This document shows positions 6,601-7,836 of a stretch of 7,836 nt of DNA, piece after piece. The DNA is from JBCFBK01 sp039679975 (lineage in GTDB: Bacteria; Bacteroidota; Bacteroidia; Bacteroidales; Prolixibacteraceae): contig JBDKTZ010000015.1 of NCBI GenBank assembly GCA_039679975.1, positions 1 to 7,836 of the forward strand, in the 5' to 3' direction. A program made the position numbers and the translations under genes. The number at the start of each line of letters is the position of its first letter. Positions within the stretch are counted from its first letter, which is position 1. Below the pieces are notes generated by a model. The model was given only the letters and a program-made list of their open reading frames with translations. It was not told the DNA's origin and searched no databases.

Positions 6601-6968
6601 AAATATTGAATGTGACCCGTGCCGACCTGAATTATCCGGCAGAAGTAACCCACTACAATATGCCCAAAATGACCATGAACGAACCTATTAATGATGACCG
6701 GGCTCACTATTCTTCGTCCAGATACCTTGAAAAAGGCGATTATATTCGCTTGGATAACCTGACATTAGCTTATTCATTCAAAATGGACAAGGTTCCGGCG
6801 ATCAAAAATCTGAAGGTGTACTCATCGGTCAATAATGTTTTTGTAATTACCGGCTACAAAGGGCTCGATCCCGAAGTATATATGGGCGGATTGACACCTG
6901 GTATTGACAATGACAACTTTTATCCGAAAACCCGGACCTTAATTTTTGGAGTGAATGTTGATTTTTAA
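3657..6968 (+). CDS. susC-like: SusC/RagA-type TonB-dependent outer-membrane transporter with STN signalling domain
   Basis: This 1103-residue protein is the outer-membrane barrel that imports a nutrient, usually an oligosaccharide, into the periplasm together with its SusD lid, powered by TonB. A long basic start (residues 1-24) precedes the hydrophobic signal core MKLTGLFMLISFIAIS; cleavage is likely near residues 42-47. Another ATG at 3729 (residue 25) could be the start, but long N-termini are common in this family, so I keep 3657. Domains: STN at about 49-121 (SFTIENGTLHELFLYLEQNS), carboxypeptidase-regulatory-like beta-sandwich at about 141-212 (VSGIVTGFSGASIPGVTVTI, TVTDADGKYIL), the conserved EEVVAIGYG near 219-227, plug at about 230-345 (MQVLQGKVPGLNI, YVVDGVPGG, VLRDASATAIYGSKAANGVI), then the barrel, ending in the aromatic FGVNVDF. 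The STN domain marks it as a signal transducer that contacts FecR, matching the upstream genes. SusD follows after 14 bp. The substrate cannot be read from the sequence. Confidence 0.97.
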   Translation: MKKDDLHQQGVRNRNALLKKIWRTMKLTGLFMLISFIAISAGTYSQNAHFSFTIENGTLHELFLYLEQNSNFRFAYNKSDLDDMQRVSYKFQNESVEQILDRVLDTEKLSFSVKNEYIIITSKRGIERGPINTYTNQPKSTVSGIVTGFSGASIPGVTVTIKGTEMGTVTDADGKYILKNVPESAVLVFSFVGMAKQEVPVEGKSTINVTLLDETIGIEEVVAIGYGSIKKKDLTSSVTTVTSKDFNVGTHTNVMQVLQGKVPGLNITKDGNPTGATAVMLRGPSTLRIGEAQQPLYVVDGVPGGILGSLDDIVSIDVLRDASATAIYGSKAANGVIIITTKRGEAGNTKISYNGYVGIETISNKIDMMSADEYRSFLTKNNLSVSPKDEDNAKTDWMDEVTRIGVSHNNNLSIGGGTDKTTYFSSLTYKKVEGIIKETGVNTVSLMANVKQKAMNGRLKIGLTITANMSDSKILPASNTDGASLNGNRDFLLNMIAYLPTVSIKDENGKYNENFDHPGAKNPVALLAQNDANNRNKTILGSAQLQFNVLKGLDYELNASYQNSQSNGRTYYGKESSLAQGLNGLAARNAYENEKKLLESFLTYEKAFGQHDVKLLAGYSWQEDVTGNGFQSENKNFVSDQISYNNLGMGSGASGYVVEYGKTAILTLRMISAYARLNYSYAGKYLLQATIRRDGSSAFGKNNQWGSFPSASAGWRISEEPFMKNQKVFDNLKLRVGYGISGNSLGFDPLIARLRYGPGGKFYSNGAFITSITPSQNENPDLKWESTGILNVGLDFSVLQGRVSGTIEWYDKVTKDMLFTYAVPASQYYIPSLLANVGEMENKGWEGSISAIPVKSHTLTWNTTFNLSFNDNNLNKLSNENFSLEYQKMAGVGEHGQSGNYVQIVEEGYPIGQFWIWKYAGRNEDGVSQFYTADGALTINPSDKDHFYMGNAQPKVTGGWFNSFAYKNFSLDFLLRGVAGNKILNVTRADLNYPAEVTHYNMPKMTMNEPINDDRAHYSSSRYLEKGDYIRLDNLTLAYSFKMDKVPAIKNLKVYSSVNNVFVITGYKGLDPEVYMGGLTPGIDNDNFYPKTRTLIFGVNVDF

Positions 6969-6982
6969 TCGAATTAAAAATA

Positions 6983-7836
6983 ATGCAGATCATGGCACAC
7001 TATACATTTAGAAGCTTTGTAATTTCCATTACTTCAGCGCTTTTGCTTTTTGCCGGATGTACCGACCTGGATACGCCGGTTGTATCGGAGTTGACCCCGG
7101 ATATTTTTCCGCTTACTGAAGAAGATTTCGTGGCGGCAGAAGGCCCCATTTTCACCAACCTGAGCCAACACTATATGCAAGCGATCTGGTTTTGCCAGGA
7201 GTGTACAGGCGACGGGATGGTTCTTACGGCTAATGGCGGAAACTGGTACGATGCAGGCCGCTATTATAACCACCATCACCACACCTGGACTGCCGACCAG
7301 CGTTTTATCAAAGAAGCCTGGCAATGCTGTTACAGCGGTATCAGTAAATGCAACAGTCTTCTTCCGTTATTCCAGGCTCAGGCTGAGTCCAAATTTCAAA
7401 AAATGGGTATAGCTGAAATCCGCGCCATGAGGGCTTTTTATTATTTTCTGGCCATCGACATGTGGGGCGATGTTCCCTTAACAACCACTTTTGGCAAAGA
7501 TGCTGAAGTGGGCGGGCGGGTTGCCCGGACTACCGTTTTCGAATTTATCGAAAAAGAACTGAAAGAAGCCATTCCCGATCTTAGCGGAGCTACCGGCGAA
7601 ACAACTTACGGGCGCCCCACCAAATGGATGGCTTACGCGCTCTTAGCCAAACTATACCTGAATGCCCCCGTCTATGCCGGGAAGTCGGACAAGTATAATG
7701 ATGCAGTCACTGCTTGTGATGCCGTGATTAACGAAGCGCAAACCAACAAAACGATTGATTTGGATGCCGACTATCTCAAAGAATTTTATCCTGACAACGG
7801 ACCTAAGTTTAAAGATATCCTCTTCCCTGCGATTTA
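6983..7836 (+). CDS. susD-like: SusD/RagB-type surface lipoprotein, 3' end cut by window edge
   Basis: This is the substrate-binding lid of the SusC channel, anchored as a lipoprotein on the cell surface. The frame is open from the ATG at 6983 to the right edge (284 residues, about half of a usual SusD of 500-600). A second ATG at 6992 in the same frame is an equally possible start. The signal peptide ends in a lipobox, LLFAGC, with the acylated cysteine at residue 26. Family motifs include DGMVLTANGGNWYDAGRYYN at about 77-96 followed by HHHHTW, AWQCCYSGISKCN at 112-124, the RAMRAFYYFLAIDMWGDVPL helix at about 147-166, and GRPTKWMAYALLAKLYLNAP at 210-229; these helices form the TPR-like scaffold. 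It starts 14 bp after susC and is surely cotranscribed. It has six cysteines beyond the lipid-bearing one (71, 74, 115, 116, 123, 245), which seems many for this family. The bound ligand is unknown. Confidence 0.95.
   Translation, partial: MQIMAHYTFRSFVISITSALLLFAGCTDLDTPVVSELTPDIFPLTEEDFVAAEGPIFTNLSQHYMQAIWFCQECTGDGMVLTANGGNWYDAGRYYNHHHHTWTADQRFIKEAWQCCYSGISKCNSLLPLFQAQAESKFQKMGIAEIRAMRAFYYFLAIDMWGDVPLTTTFGKDAEVGGRVARTTVFEFIEKELKEAIPDLSGATGETTYGRPTKWMAYALLAKLYLNAPVYAGKSDKYNDAVTACDAVINEAQTNKTIDLDADYLKEFYPDNGPKFKDILFPAI

Noticed and set aside
7271..7282. Four-histidine run resembling an engineered affinity tag
   Set aside because: It lies inside a conserved SusD stretch where LHxHTW-type sequence is normal, so it is natural variation and not vector-derived sequence.
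7034..7324. 96-codon open frame on the minus strand
   Set aside because: It is antisense to the well-supported SusD-like gene and shows no family resemblance.
1..7836. CRISPR array, tRNA, rRNA, insertion sequence or phage genes
   Set aside because: No regularly spaced repeat-spacer pattern, tRNA-like cloverleaf, rRNA motif, transposase or integrase was seen on either strand; the only tandem array is the short 11-bp one at 1670-1713.

Overview
The window looks like Bacteroidota chromosomal DNA, probably from the Bacteroidales/Marinilabiliales side. The evidence is a SusC/SusD outer-membrane pair, FecI-like sigma factors next to FecR-like anti-sigma factors, moderate GC, no clear Shine-Dalgarno sequences, and TAnnTTTG-like promoter elements. 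Nothing in it identifies a genus.

The layout is two cell-surface-signalling modules arranged back to back. The left module reads leftward: an ECF sigma factor (start near 1532, stop at 942) is followed by a FecR-type anti-sigma factor (start at 844) that runs off the left edge. Its expected TonB-dependent partner would lie outside the window. The right module reads rightward: a second ECF sigma factor (1835-2419), a complete FecR-type anti-sigma factor (2558-3565), a SusC-type TonB-dependent transporter with an N-terminal STN signalling domain (3657-6968), and a SusD-type surface lipoprotein (from 6983) that is cut by the right edge.

The two sigma genes diverge from a gap of about 300 bp (1533-1834) that is unusually structured. 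It holds a perfect 26-bp palindrome, four 11-bp-spaced copies of a TTSGSTG-like motif, a perfect 12-bp palindrome, and plausible Bacteroidota promoter elements facing each way. This gap is the least ordinary part of the window.

Inferred working model, from the Fec/Pup/Hig family of trans-envelope signalling: ligand capture by SusD and SusC changes the periplasmic STN domain of SusC. STN touches the periplasmic FecR domain of the anti-sigma, which releases the cognate ECF sigma to transcribe susC/susD and any downstream enzymes. The substrate cannot be told, because no glycoside hydrolase, lyase, sulfatase or peptidase gene is visible. The genes are all of known families, and I see no wholly new system.
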